DNA of 64,000 bases from JAQWRV01 sp045564915 (GTDB lineage: Bacteria; Pseudomonadota; Alphaproteobacteria; Rhodospirillales; Rhodospirillaceae), in NCBI GenBank assembly GCA_045564915.1, contig JBJLGL010000014.1, positions 1 through 64,000 on the forward strand, in the 5' to 3' direction. This document shows positions 6,823 through 16,112 of the stretch, piece by piece. Each line of letters starts with the position of its first letter. The stretch's first letter is position 1. A program made the position numbers and the translations under genes. Below the pieces are notes generated by a model. The model did not search any database. It worked only from the letters and a program-made list of their open reading frames with translations, and was not told the DNA's origin.

Positions 6823-9234
6823 TCAGCCACGCAACTGACCACCTGTTTCTTTCTTGACCGCAGCAACAATCCTCTTGGAAATACTCTCAATTTCAATATC
6901 TGTCAGCGTTGAGCCTTTTGGCTCTAACCTCACTGACAACGCAACCGACTTGGTGCCATCCTCCAGTTTACCTCCAGTGTAGATGTCGAAGATCTGAACT
7001 CCTGAGATGAGTTCTTTTTCAGCTCCCCGCACTGCCCTTACTACATTTTCAACCAAGACTGACTCATCCATTGTAAAAGCAAAATCACGCTCCACCGGCT
7101 GAAAAGCAGAGGGTAAAAATTTTGGTCGAGTGGCACTACCTTTACTCTTTCTACTTGGCAATCGATCCAAAAAGACCTCAAACCCAATCACTGGGCCGCG
7201 AACATCTAAAGCCTTGAGAGTCAATGGATGCAAGACACCAAACTCCGCCAAGACATTGGGACCTAGCCGAAGTAGACCAGATTTGCCCGGATGGAACCAA
7301 GACGGCACCTTAGAGTCAGTTTTTCCGCCTGTTTGGACCCTATCAATGGGCACTCCCGCCACCTCAAGAACAGCTAAGGCATCGGCTTTTGCGTCGAAAA
7401 CATCAACACTGCGTTGCGCTGAGTGCCAGTGTCTAACCTCGGCTTCTCCCGCACGAAGACCACAAGCGACAAGGGTCTGTTCACCGGGCCCACCACCTTC
7501 AAAAATTGGCCCAACTTCAAAAAAGGCTATGTTTGGTATTGCACGGTCGGCATTGCGCCCTGCGGCGAGCATCAGGTTAGGCAAGAGCGATGGCCGCATA
7601 GCATTCAGGTCAGCGCTAATGGGGTTGTCCAACAAAACAATCGGTGACGCTCGCTCAAAAACCTTTGCTTGGGCACTGGACAAGAACGACCAAGTCGTTG
7701 TCTCGTTTAAACCCCGAGCCGCCAAAGCCCGTCTGATTCTCCTAACCCTGCGTTGCTGGGCTGAAAATGCTGGTTTTGCAATAGCGGGCCTTGGCAAAGG
7801 CGTGGGGGGAATATCATCATATCCACGAATCCTTAGTACTTCTTCGAGAAGATCACTCTCCCCCTCCACATCGCGACGCCATGCAGGAACGGTTACCTGC
7901 CATGACTCAGCAGACTCCAATGCCACTGCGAAGCCGAGACGCTCCAGACAAACCTTGATTTCTTCTCGCTCGATATCAATCCCGCCAAGCCTAGAAACCT
8001 TAGCGGGTCTGAACGAGACTTTTGGGAACGCAGTTGGCTCCGCTCCGCCTTGCGCTACATCAGAAGCTTCGCCACCGCATATTTCAATAATCATACGCGT
8101 TGCGATTTCAGCTCCCACAACCGCGGAGTTTATATCGACGCCACGTTCGAAGCAGTAACGGGCGTCTGAAACAATACCAAGAGACCTTCCTGTAGTCGCA
8201 ATATTTACTGTATCAAAAAGTGCAGACTCTAGAAAAACCTCCGTGGTTTCTTCGGTGCACCCTGAGAGAACGCCACCCATAATACCTGCAATAGCCAGGG
8301 CTTTGTCATTGTCTGCAATGACTAGCATGGAGTCTTTTAATTCATAGGTCGAACCATCAAGCGCTATGATTTTCTCCTTATTCTTGGCGAGACGCGGCCC
8401 AACATCGCCGGATAACTTACTAGCGTCAAAAGTATGCAATGGTCGGCCCAAATCTACCGTTATGTATTGGGTGATATCGACAAGAGCTGACACTGGACGC
8501 AATCCGATCGCAGTGAGTCTATCTTTGAGCCAGCCTGGGCTCTCCTGGTTCTTCACTCCACGAATAGTTCGCCCAACAAAGTGAGGGCAAAGATGCGCGT
8601 TGTCGCGATTCAAATTCATCGCAACCGTTCTGGAACTCTCAAATGCACCTTGGGTAGACGACTCATCGATTGGTTTCAGCATTCCAAGCCCTGCAGCAGC
8701 GAGGTCACGAGCAATACCTCGCACTCCAAGGGCATCCACTCTATTCGGGGTTAACGCGACATCAATCACCGGCTCAAGGGACAGCGCATCGACAGCTGAG
8801 GAGCCAGCTAAGGCGTCAGTGTCTAGTTCGATGATACCATCTTGATCATCACCAAGTTTCAGTTCTTGGGCAGAGCACATCATACCCCTACTCTCAACGC
8901 CACGGATCTCTCCGGACTTCAGAACCGCCCCAGTCGACGGGATCATATCACCTGGCCTAGCAAGAATTCCTTTAAGTCCGGAACGGGCATTCGGTGCGCC
9001 ACAGACTACTTGAATCTCTTCTGATCCGATACTGATGCGGCAGACCTTAAGGCGGTCTGCATTAGGGTGCTTTTCAGCGCTTATAACCTCGGCAACAATA
9101 AATGGCGCTAGGGCCTTAGCTGGGTTATCTACACCTTCAACCTCCAGCCCAATTGCCGTCAATTTGTCAGTGATCTGTTCGAGATCTGCATCTGTATCCA
9201 GGTGGTCCATGAGCCAGGATAAGGTAAACTTCAT
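6823..9234 (-). CDS. pheT: Phenylalanine-tRNA ligase beta subunit
   Basis: The 803-residue beta chain of the alpha2-beta2 enzyme that charges tRNA-Phe in the cytoplasm. The N-terminal EMAP/OB-fold tRNA-binding domain (about 40-150) includes HPNADRLKVC and the GVESRGMMCS turn. The B3/B4 editing domain (about 215-385), the B5 domain (about 400-475) and the C-terminal anticodon-binding FDX-ACB domain (about 710-803, PSAFQPVERDFAF onward) follow in order. It overlaps the pheS stop by four bases, so translation is coupled and the subunits are made together. Confidence 0.97.
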   Translation of the reverse strand: MKFTLSWLMDHLDTDADLEQITDKLTAIGLEVEGVDNPAKALAPFIVAEVISAEKHPNADRLKVCRISIGSEEIQVVCGAPNARSGLKGILARPGDMIPSTGAVLKSGEIRGVESRGMMCSAQELKLGDDQDGIIELDTDALAGSSAVDALSLEPVIDVALTPNRVDALGVRGIARDLAAAGLGMLKPIDESSTQGAFESSRTVAMNLNRDNAHLCPHFVGRTIRGVKNQESPGWLKDRLTAIGLRPVSALVDITQYITVDLGRPLHTFDASKLSGDVGPRLAKNKEKIIALDGSTYELKDSMLVIADNDKALAIAGIMGGVLSGCTEETTEVFLESALFDTVNIATTGRSLGIVSDARYCFERGVDINSAVVGAEIATRMIIEICGGEASDVAQGGAEPTAFPKVSFRPAKVSRLGGIDIEREEIKVCLERLGFAVALESAESWQVTVPAWRRDVEGESDLLEEVLRIRGYDDIPPTPLPRPAIAKPAFSAQQRRVRRIRRALAARGLNETTTWSFLSSAQAKVFERASPIVLLDNPISADLNAMRPSLLPNLMLAAGRNADRAIPNIAFFEVGPIFEGGGPGEQTLVACGLRAGEAEVRHWHSAQRSVDVFDAKADALAVLEVAGVPIDRVQTGGKTDSKVPSWFHPGKSGLLRLGPNVLAEFGVLHPLTLKALDVRGPVIGFEVFLDRLPSRKSKGSATRPKFLPSAFQPVERDFAFTMDESVLVENVVRAVRGAEKELISGVQIFDIYTGGKLEDGTKSVALSVRLEPKGSTLTDIEIESISKRIVAAVKKETGGQLRG

Positions 9235-10307
9235 TGACTCAACCCCCCCACCAATGAAGGCGCATCAAATACAGAAAAACCGTAATGACGCAGCCAGCGG
9301 AGATCAGAATCAAAAAATGTTCTTAGGTCGGGTATGCCGTATTTCAGCATTGCTACACGTTCGACGCCCAGGCCAAAAGCAAATCCTTGATACTCGTCTG
9401 GGTCCAGACCACAGGCCTTGATCACATTGGGGTGCACCATGCCGCAGCCAAGGATTTCTAGCCAGTCTGCACCAGTACCGATCTTGAATTCACCATCATT
9501 TCGCGAACACCCAATGTCCATTTCAGCAGAGGGCTCTGTGAATGGAAAATACGATGGACGAAAACGGAGAGGCGGGCTGTCTACTTCAAAGTAGGCGTTA
9601 GCAAACTCAATCAGACAACCTTTCAGATGACCCATGTGGCTGGTCTTATCTATAACCAGGCCTTCCACCTGATGAAACATTGGCGTGTGAGTGATGTCAT
9701 AGTCACACCGATATGTTCGTCCAGGTGCTAGCACCCGAATAGGTGGCTTCTGCTCCTGCATAACCCTAACCTGTACTGGCGATGTATGCGTCCGCAGAAG
9801 GTAGCGTGTGCCGTCATCCAACGAAGGTAAGAAAAATGTATCGTGCATCTCGCGCGCTGGATGATCCGGTGGAAAATTGAGAGCCGTAAAATTGTGAAAG
9901 TCATCCTCGATATCCGGTCCCTCAGCAACTTCAAATCCCATCGGGCCAAAAATGGCAATAATTTCTTCAATTGTCTGGCTTATCGGGTGCAGCGTACCCT
10001 GCGTTTCAGGGCGTATGGGTAAGGAGACATCAACCCTTTCATGCTTAAGCCGCTCCGTAATATCCTGATTCTCAAGTTCATTTTTGCGTTGGTCAATTAG
10101 ACTTGAAATCTCGTCCTTAAGAAGATTCAGACCCTGACCTGCAACCTTCCGCTCTTCCGGAGCCATATTTCCGAGGCCCTTCATCAGTAATGTAATACGC
10201 CCTTTCTTCCCAAGGGCAGTGACCCGGATAGTGTGGAGGTCGTCTAGATCCTTAGCACCAGAAACTTCTTCTAATAGATCATCGCGAAGTTGGGTGAGTT
10301 GTTCCAT
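9231..10307 (-). CDS. pheS: Phenylalanine-tRNA ligase alpha subunit
   Basis: The 358-residue catalytic subunit. It has the N-terminal coiled coil that binds tRNA (about 1-90) and class II synthetase motifs: PVQVRVMQEQKPPIRVLAPG, then GRTYRCDYDITHTPMFHQ (motif 2) and FGLGVERVAMLKYGIPDLR (motif 3). It follows rplT by about 120 bases and runs into pheT. No clear attenuator peptide rich in Phe was seen in that gap. Confidence 0.97.
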   Translation of the reverse strand: MEQLTQLRDDLLEEVSGAKDLDDLHTIRVTALGKKGRITLLMKGLGNMAPEERKVAGQGLNLLKDEISSLIDQRKNELENQDITERLKHERVDVSLPIRPETQGTLHPISQTIEEIIAIFGPMGFEVAEGPDIEDDFHNFTALNFPPDHPAREMHDTFFLPSLDDGTRYLLRTHTSPVQVRVMQEQKPPIRVLAPGRTYRCDYDITHTPMFHQVEGLVIDKTSHMGHLKGCLIEFANAYFEVDSPPLRFRPSYFPFTEPSAEMDIGCSRNDGEFKIGTGADWLEILGCGMVHPNVIKACGLDPDEYQGFAFGLGVERVAMLKYGIPDLRTFFDSDLRWLRHYGFSVFDAPSLVGGLSQ

Positions 10308-10427
10308 AAGTGTGCCTCGATCTGAACTATTGTTAATCCATACCGGTTATGGCGGCAGGCCCTGCGGCAGCCTCCACCGAGACAATTCTCTTACGAGGTG
10401 GCTGGCGCCAATATAGCGCCAAAGGTC

Positions 10428-10784
10428 TTAGCCAAGTGCCGCTTCAGCCTGTTTGACCAGGCTCGCAAAGGTTTCAGGCTCACGCACAGCGATATCAGCG
10501 AGTACTTTACGATCCAAGCCAATGCCCGATTTCCGTAGCCCATCCATAAATCGAGAATAAGTCAACCCGTGCTCCCGGGCTCCCGCGTTAATGCGTTGTA
10601 TCCAGAGCGAACGGAAATTGCGCTTTCTTACGCGCCGGTCACGGTAGGCATACTGAAGACCTTTTTCGACTTTCTGCTTGGCTACTCGGAAATTCTTCGA
10701 ATTGCGTCCCTGGTAACCTTTGGCCGCCAGGAGCACTTTCTTGTGGCGAGCATGAGTGGTGACACCCCTTTTTACACGTGACAT
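10428..10784 (-). CDS. rplT: 50S ribosomal protein L20
   Basis: 118-residue protein needed early in 50S assembly. The basic N-terminal extension (RVKRGVTTHARHKKVLLAAKG) and the globular RRVRKRNFRSLWIQRINAGAR segment are diagnostic. In other bacteria L20 represses its own operon by binding the rpmI-rplT leader; no leader structure was verified here. rpmI lies 12 bases upstream. Confidence 0.97.
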   Translation of the reverse strand: MSRVKRGVTTHARHKKVLLAAKGYQGRNSKNFRVAKQKVEKGLQYAYRDRRVRKRNFRSLWIQRINAGAREHGLTYSRFMDGLRKSGIGLDRKVLADIAVREPETFASLVKQAEAALG

Positions 10785-10796
10785 CTAAGGCCTCCG

Positions 10797-11000
10797 TTAC
10801 GACGTGCCATAGGGCAGGAATTTTCTTATTATCTTGGCATCAGAATCAGCCAAAACAAAGGAGCCCCGCGCCTTGCGCTTCATTTTCTGAGTTTTTGACC
10901 CGAGACAGTGACGCTTATAGGCAAAGTTACCCTTAAGCTTGCCAGAGCCCGTCGTTCGGAAGCGCCGTTTCGTGGCACTTTTCGTCTTCATTTTGGGCAT
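10797..11000 (-). CDS. rpmI: 50S ribosomal protein L35
   Basis: 67 residues, very basic, with the family signature MPKMKTKSATKRRFRTTGSG at the start and a KRKARG motif near the centre. Its position between infC and rplT is the conserved order for this operon. A 202-base gap separates it from infC; I see no clear terminator or gene there, so it may hold a leader involved in L20 feedback. Confidence 0.96.
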   Translation of the reverse strand: MPKMKTKSATKRRFRTTGSGKLKGNFAYKRHCLGSKTQKMKRKARGSFVLADSDAKIIRKFLPYGTS

Positions 11001-11202
11001 TTTTCATTCCTTATTCTCTAGTATTTCCAACGGATCGGCATGCCCAGGCTCTAAAATCGCCTCTCGCCGGACCGTCATTGGCCTATAAAATAGGCAGTCC
11101 TCACAGTATTATCTGCAAAGGAAGCGGCGGTTTATACCGCTAGACTATTGAATTTGCAAGAAAGTAAACGGTTCGATAGCACTCCTTGGAGACCCTAAAG
11201 GG

Positions 11203-11703
11203 TTAACGTGGGGCTACCACCATCACCATTTGACGGCCCTCCATTTTGGCCTCTTGTTCCACTTTAGCAATTTCGCCGATATCCGACCTGACCCTATTGA
11301 GCACGTCGACGCCCAACTCCTGATGAGCCATCTCACGACCACGAAACCTCAGTGTTACCTTGACTTTATCGCCGTCACCAAGAAATCGTCTCATGTTACG
11401 CATCTTAACATCATAGTCATGGCTATCGATATTAGGACGAAGCTTGATCTCCTTTACATCGATGACCTTTTGCTTTTTCTTTGCTTCATTCTTTTTTTTC
11501 TGTGCTTCATACTTGTACTTGCCGTAGTCAAGAATCTTACACACTGGAGGATCAGCATTGGGTGATATCTCCACAAGGTCTAAGCCCGCCTCATCGGCGT
11601 GCCCCATAGCTTCCTGGGCAGTAACGACGCCAATGTTTGCACCATCTGCTCCAATAAGACGTACCTGTGGAACATCAATTCCCTCGTTTACAGCGCGGTC
11701 CAT
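11203..11703 (-). CDS. infC: Translation initiation factor IF-3 (N-terminus apparently frameshifted)
   Basis: IF-3 binds the 30S subunit and checks initiator tRNA and start codon. The N-domain starts with AVNEGIDVPQVRLIG and contains VEISPNADPPVCKILDYGKY; a lysine-rich linker leads to the C-domain with VKVTLRFRGREMAHQ and ends EGRQMVMVVAPR. The ATG at 11703 has no usable Shine-Dalgarno sequence. In the neighbouring frame, codons from 11740 read I-S-R-P-M-T-T-T-P-P-S-K-D-G-P-R, the normal alphaproteobacterial IF-3 start. One extra base near 11692 separates it from the rest. The core is intact; the real start is therefore probably at 11740. Confidence 0.93.
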   Translation of the reverse strand: MDRAVNEGIDVPQVRLIGADGANIGVVTAQEAMGHADEAGLDLVEISPNADPPVCKILDYGKYKYEAQKKKNEAKKKQKVIDVKEIKLRPNIDSHDYDVKMRNMRRFLGDGDKVKVTLRFRGREMAHQELGVDVLNRVRSDIGEIAKVEQEAKMEGRQMVMVVAPR

Positions 11704-11755
11704 CCTTGGACGGCGGCGTCGTGGTCATGGGTCTAGATATTTAAGAGTCTCCTTT
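11692..11755 (-). promoter_or_regulatory. Probable true infC start: Shine-Dalgarno plus AUA codon, in the other frame
   Basis: AAAGGAG occupies 11755-11749 on the minus strand, followed by an 8-base spacer and ATA at 11740-11738. From this ATA the frame encodes the conserved IF-3 N-terminus ending KDGPR at about 11693. Skipping T11692 joins it to V-N-E-G-I of the main infC frame. Rare AUU/AUA start codons are a known feature of infC and underlie its self-regulation. Confidence 0.6.
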
Positions 11756-11859
11756 ATTTCGTTTAAGAACTCGCTTTAATATAGAACTGAATTTAGCCTC
11801 AATGCACCAGCCACGCGGTTAACGACATTAGGCTTAGGTCTAATATAATTTTACATCCT

Positions 11860-13815
11860 TCAAGAACCGGGTGGGGTAGCTTCTGAGTTGAGTGTATCGA
11901 CTGCCTCTGTAAGGGCAAGTATTTCTTGGGTTTTGCCGCTTAAGCGCCGCAGGGCAACCGTTTGGGACTCTGCTTCTTTCTGACCTACAACTGCTATCAC
12001 TGGAACCTTGGCGTGAGAATGCTCGCGAACCTTGTAATTAATTTTTTCATTCCGCAGATCTGTCTCCACCCGAAGCCCACAGGACCGTAATGAGTCCGCC
12101 ACAAAAACAGCGTAAACATCAGCTTCCGACGTGATCGTCGCCACAACTACCTGTACAGGTGCAAGCCACAGCGGAAACTTGCCACTATAGTTTTCGATTA
12201 GGATTCCAATAAAGCGTTCCAAACTGCCAAGAATAGCGCGGTGCAGCATAACTGGGCGATGTTTCTCTCCATCCTGACCCACATAAACAGCATCGAGTCG
12301 TTCTGGCAAAACGAAATCGAGCTGAATGGTTCCGCACTGCCAGGTCCGACCAATCGCATCCTTAAGGTGAAACTCTAGCTTGGGTCCATAGAACGCTCCC
12401 TCACCGGGAATTATTGCATATTCCAGCTGCGCTGCTTTGACTGCAGCTTCAAGCGCTTCCTCAGCCTGGTCCCATGTGGAGTCTTCCCCAGCGCGCACCT
12501 CCGGCCTAGTGGCTAATTTGACCTCTAATTCGTCAAATCCGAGGTCTTTATATACGGACTGTAGCAGCGCGCAAAACTGTGTCGTCTCTTCTGTAACTTG
12601 GTCTTCCCGACAGAAGATATGTGCATCATCTTGGGTCATCTGCCTCACACGCATCAAGCCGTGAAGTGCTCCATGCGGTTCATTCCTGTGGCAGCATCCA
12701 AATTCTGCCATACGGATCGGCAGGTCGCGGTAACTGCGGATGTCATTCTTATAGATCTGCACATGTGCAGGACAGTTCATAGGCTTGATAGCCATCAAGC
12801 GGGCGTTCTTTGGCAAGACTGGTGCATCGTCATCAATACTTGGAATCTCATCTGGTACTACAAACATATTTTCTCTGAATTTTGACCAATGCCCTGACTG
12901 CTCCCAGAAAGCCGAGTCAAGTAGCTGGGGAGTCTTGACCTCAACATATCCGGCATCATCTAAACGGCTACGGATATATTTTTCCAGAACCAGCCAGATA
13001 GTGTAGCCTTTAGGGTGCCAGAAGACCGACCCCTGAGCCTGTTCTTGGAGATGAAATAGGTCCATTTCACGGCCCAACTTTCGATGATCTCGCTTTTCTG
13101 CCTCCTCAAGCATTATAAGATAAGCTTTGAGTTGTTTAGCATCTGCCCAACACGTGCCATATATTCGCTGCAGCATCTCATTTCGATGATCGCCACGCCA
13201 ATATGCACCAGCTAGCTTCATAAGCTTAAATGCATGCCCCAGTTTGCCTGTCGACGGCAAATGAGGTCCACGGCACAAGTCTAGCCATGCCCCCTGTCTA
13301 TAAATTCCAACCTCTTCATCCGCAGGAAGATCTTCAATTATTTTTGCTTTGTATTTCTCACCTGCATCATTGAAATAAGCTAAGGCCTTATCGCGTTCCC
13401 ATACTTCTCTATCAATTTGCTCGTCGCGATCTACAATCACCCTCATCCGCTTCTCGATTTCTTCTAAATCACCAGGCGTAAAAGGTTCAGACCGAGCAAA
13501 GTCGTAAAAGAAGCCGTTTTCGATGACAGGCCCAATAGTGACCTGGGTTTCTGGGTATAGTTCTTGAACAGCCTCTGCCATAACATGAGCAGCATCATGT
13601 CTCAGCAATTCCAGGGCTATTGAGTCCTTGGCAGTGATTATTGCGACATTCGAATCATGGGAAATGACAGTTTTGAGATCTCGCATTTCACCATTAAGAT
13701 TTATAGCCAGTGCGGCTTTAGCTAAGCCCGGACCAATGTCAGCAGCCAGTGCTGTGCCTGTTACAGGGTCTGCAAATTCACGCACACTGCCGTCTGGCAG
13801 GGTGATGGCAACCAT
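11860..13815 (-). CDS. thrS: Threonine-tRNA ligase
   Basis: 651 residues, full length. The N-terminal TGS domain (1-60) is followed by the editing domain, where the HDAAHVMAEAVQ metal-binding helix is at about 74-85. The class II catalytic core has the zinc cysteine in MNCPAH, motif 2 FGCCHRNEPHGALHG and motif 3 VMLHRAILGSLERF. The C-terminal anticodon-binding domain ends the protein. In the cytoplasm it charges tRNA-Thr. It precedes infC by about 120 bases on the same strand. Confidence 0.97.
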   Translation of the reverse strand: MVAITLPDGSVREFADPVTGTALAADIGPGLAKAALAINLNGEMRDLKTVISHDSNVAIITAKDSIALELLRHDAAHVMAEAVQELYPETQVTIGPVIENGFFYDFARSEPFTPGDLEEIEKRMRVIVDRDEQIDREVWERDKALAYFNDAGEKYKAKIIEDLPADEEVGIYRQGAWLDLCRGPHLPSTGKLGHAFKLMKLAGAYWRGDHRNEMLQRIYGTCWADAKQLKAYLIMLEEAEKRDHRKLGREMDLFHLQEQAQGSVFWHPKGYTIWLVLEKYIRSRLDDAGYVEVKTPQLLDSAFWEQSGHWSKFRENMFVVPDEIPSIDDDAPVLPKNARLMAIKPMNCPAHVQIYKNDIRSYRDLPIRMAEFGCCHRNEPHGALHGLMRVRQMTQDDAHIFCREDQVTEETTQFCALLQSVYKDLGFDELEVKLATRPEVRAGEDSTWDQAEEALEAAVKAAQLEYAIIPGEGAFYGPKLEFHLKDAIGRTWQCGTIQLDFVLPERLDAVYVGQDGEKHRPVMLHRAILGSLERFIGILIENYSGKFPLWLAPVQVVVATITSEADVYAVFVADSLRSCGLRVETDLRNEKINYKVREHSHAKVPVIAVVGQKEAESQTVALRRLSGKTQEILALTEAVDTLNSEATPPGS

Positions 13816-13879
13816 GGGATTCCCTTTTCATACTCAAGGACGACGAAGCGCGGGCAATCTAAGAAGATAGCCAAACAAG

Positions 13880-14848
13880 TCAAGTTATTGTCTTTTTATT
13901 TAGGGCCTGGACTACTTCAGCAACCGCAATTGAAGCGAGAGTATGCCGGCGTAGTATGGTCACATCTGGCCCGCGATGGCCACTCAGGGCCGCATCAGAC
14001 CCCGGGTCATAAAGAACAACACTTCTGCATCCAGCTGCAGCTAATAGGTGCATAAAGCTATTGTCGGCCCCAATGGCACAAGACGCAGCCCAAGCTAGAA
14101 AAACAAGCTCTATGTAGGAGGCTTGGCCGCATAAATTGATAGTTTCAGGAACAACCCCAACAACAGCTTCGGTAATATCTTGAGCCTTTTTTTCCCCAAT
14201 TAACACCGGACGTTCGCCCCTAGCCGACGAAACTGCTGCCATTTCGGCATAGTGACTTGGAGTCCACTGGACGCCATTTACTCCTCCCGGGTCGAGGGCA
14301 AACAGAATGAATGGCTCGCTGAGAGAAAGTGGCAGCGAGAAAGTGCCAACTGAACGTGACACCCATGCTAAGCTTGCGGGGGGATGCTCGCTTATTCCAG
14401 CAACCCCAATTTGGGTCATGAGACTATCACTACAGTGCGCTGTTGATTGGTCAGAATTTGTATAGAAATAAGAACACCCCTTTGCATGACCACACCAAGG
14501 GATTGGCTGTTCGAAGCCCAGCCTTTGCCTCCACGTTTTAGCTAGAGTAAATACCTGTTTCGTTCTTGTTGAAGTATCAAGATCATAAACCCTGTCAAAT
14601 GTTTGCCCGCGCACGAGTGAACACAACCCCAGAACTGAACCTGTGTCTGGGATTACCTCGTCAAAATAAGGGGCTACACGCGCAAAATCGACCATAGCCT
14701 TACTGCATACCAGGGTAATTCCAGCACCATCATGATGCATACGAATTGCAGAAAAAGCGCGCAAGGCATATACGAATGACTCTAGCGACTTGGTTTGGAT
14801 GACCAAGATCGATTGTTTCTCTTCATGTTTTAATTGGCTATTAATCAC
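13880..14848 (-). CDS. Glycosyltransferase family 9 (heptosyltransferase-like)
   Basis: A 322-residue protein with the two-domain GT-B layout of family 9. The N-terminal half (ILVIQTKSLESFVYALRAFSAI) is the acceptor domain. The C-terminal half has FILFALDPGG, then CGQASYIELVFLAWAASCAIGADNSFMHLLAAAGCRSVVLYDPG, the pattern in which family 9 binds ADP-heptose. The usual DTGPMHLAAA motif reads DNSFMHLLAAAG here. It probably adds a sugar to LPS inner core at the cytoplasmic face. It ends 64 bases before the thrS start, and lies 11 bases downstream of another glycosyltransferase gene, so the pair is likely one unit. Confidence 0.85.
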   Translation of the reverse strand: MINSQLKHEEKQSILVIQTKSLESFVYALRAFSAIRMHHDGAGITLVCSKAMVDFARVAPYFDEVIPDTGSVLGLCSLVRGQTFDRVYDLDTSTRTKQVFTLAKTWRQRLGFEQPIPWCGHAKGCSYFYTNSDQSTAHCSDSLMTQIGVAGISEHPPASLAWVSRSVGTFSLPLSLSEPFILFALDPGGVNGVQWTPSHYAEMAAVSSARGERPVLIGEKKAQDITEAVVGVVPETINLCGQASYIELVFLAWAASCAIGADNSFMHLLAAAGCRSVVLYDPGSDAALSGHRGPDVTILRRHTLASIAVAEVVQALNKKTIT

Positions 14849-14859
14849 GTCTCTTATAT

Positions 14860-16032
14860 TTATTTCCCGGATTGATAGATCATGCTTTCATATATCTTGA
14901 GCGTTTTATCGGTCATGTTTTTTTTGCTAAAATGGTTGATGACATGTTCTCTCGCACGGTCCGCGAGATCCTCGCGCATGCCTTTTTTAAGGGTAGCAGC
15001 TCGCCTGATCGCACCAGCAAGTGATTTTGCATCTCCAGGCGTGAAAAGCCACCCAGTAACACCGGGCAACATGATTTCTTGAGCCGCACCATGTGCTGGC
15101 GCCACCACAGGCCGCCCCATTGCTTGCGCCTCTGCAACAATGCGGCCAAATGCTTCTGGCCTGGTCGATGCTGAAATGACCACATCGGCAACCATATATG
15201 CAGCAGCCATATCACGACAATCTTCAATGATTTGTATGTCTCCTCCAACACCATGAGATTCAATATATGACTCTAGACGTGACCTATATGCTGACCCTTC
15301 AGATGAAGGCCCCACCATAAGGCAGCGCCAACCCTCTGGCATACCGTTTGAGGATTTAAGAATTGAAAGGGCATCAGCAACAAGTGCGTGGCCCTTCCAA
15401 CTTGCTAAACGGCCTGGCAGCATTACTATTGGACCACCATCTGGAAGCCGCCATTTCTTTGCCAGGTCTATAATGCGCGCTGGAGTTACTGACCTTGGAT
15501 CGAATACTTCCGTATCAATCCCACGATAAATAGTTTGGATGATACTCTCATCGACCTCATATTCATTGGCGATATAGTTGGCAATAAAATCTGAAACTGC
15601 AATAGTTGGTGTCCCCAAGGTCATAATGCGATTGTATGGCTTCTTAAGACCTAGCAGACCTCGGCTATACGTGCCGTGGAAAGTCGTGATCAAGGGAAAC
15701 TCTATAGAATTTTTTGCCCAGTGCGCACTCCAGGCTGGAGCCCGCGACCTAGCGTGTACAATATCGATTGATTGATTTGATATCAATTCAGCCAACTGCT
15801 TGCTATTTAGCCACATCCTTAATGGTGATTTTGTTGCGAGTGGCAAAACAAAATGTTCTGCGCCGGTCCGCTCCAACTCTCGCAACCGCGGGCCCCCTTC
15901 AGAAGCTACGAGTGCCCTCCAGCCTTCCCTAACGAGGGCTTGGGCCATATCAATGGTACCACGCTCAACACCGCCAGTACCAAGCGAAGGCAGAATTTGC
16001 AGGCAAGTCTTGATGATAGGTTTAGATGACAT
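14860..16032 (-). CDS. Glycosyltransferase family 4
   Basis: A 390-residue GT-B enzyme. The N-terminal acceptor domain opens with LQILPSLGTGGVERGTIDMA. The C-terminal Glycos_transf_1 domain (about 190-365) contains MLPGRLASWKGH and the EAFGRIVAEAQAMGRPVVAP nucleotide-sugar binding stretch. Such enzymes use NDP- or GDP-sugars to build LPS or capsule; the exact sugar cannot be told. The gene is read with the family 9 glycosyltransferase downstream and is divergent from the hydrolase gene at 16113. Confidence 0.9.
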   Translation of the reverse strand: MSSKPIIKTCLQILPSLGTGGVERGTIDMAQALVREGWRALVASEGGPRLRELERTGAEHFVLPLATKSPLRMWLNSKQLAELISNQSIDIVHARSRAPAWSAHWAKNSIEFPLITTFHGTYSRGLLGLKKPYNRIMTLGTPTIAVSDFIANYIANEYEVDESIIQTIYRGIDTEVFDPRSVTPARIIDLAKKWRLPDGGPIVMLPGRLASWKGHALVADALSILKSSNGMPEGWRCLMVGPSSEGSAYRSRLESYIESHGVGGDIQIIEDCRDMAAAYMVADVVISASTRPEAFGRIVAEAQAMGRPVVAPAHGAAQEIMLPGVTGWLFTPGDAKSLAGAIRRAATLKKGMREDLADRAREHVINHFSKKNMTDKTLKIYESMIYQSGK

Positions 16033-16112
16033 ATTAATGCTAGTTTACGGTACTTGAGCGATCAAATCAGTATTAAGTATTACACTTTCTTACTTCGTTT
16101 GGAATTTTACCT

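Noticed and set aside
7130..8158. Long plus-strand open frame opposite pheT
   Set aside because: It is an antisense shadow of a well-conserved gene, with Ser/Arg-rich composition typical of such frames.
10350..10427. Small GC-rich inverted repeats between rplT and pheS
   Set aside because: A short GGCGC stem exists but no T run follows, so I do not call it a terminator or attenuator.
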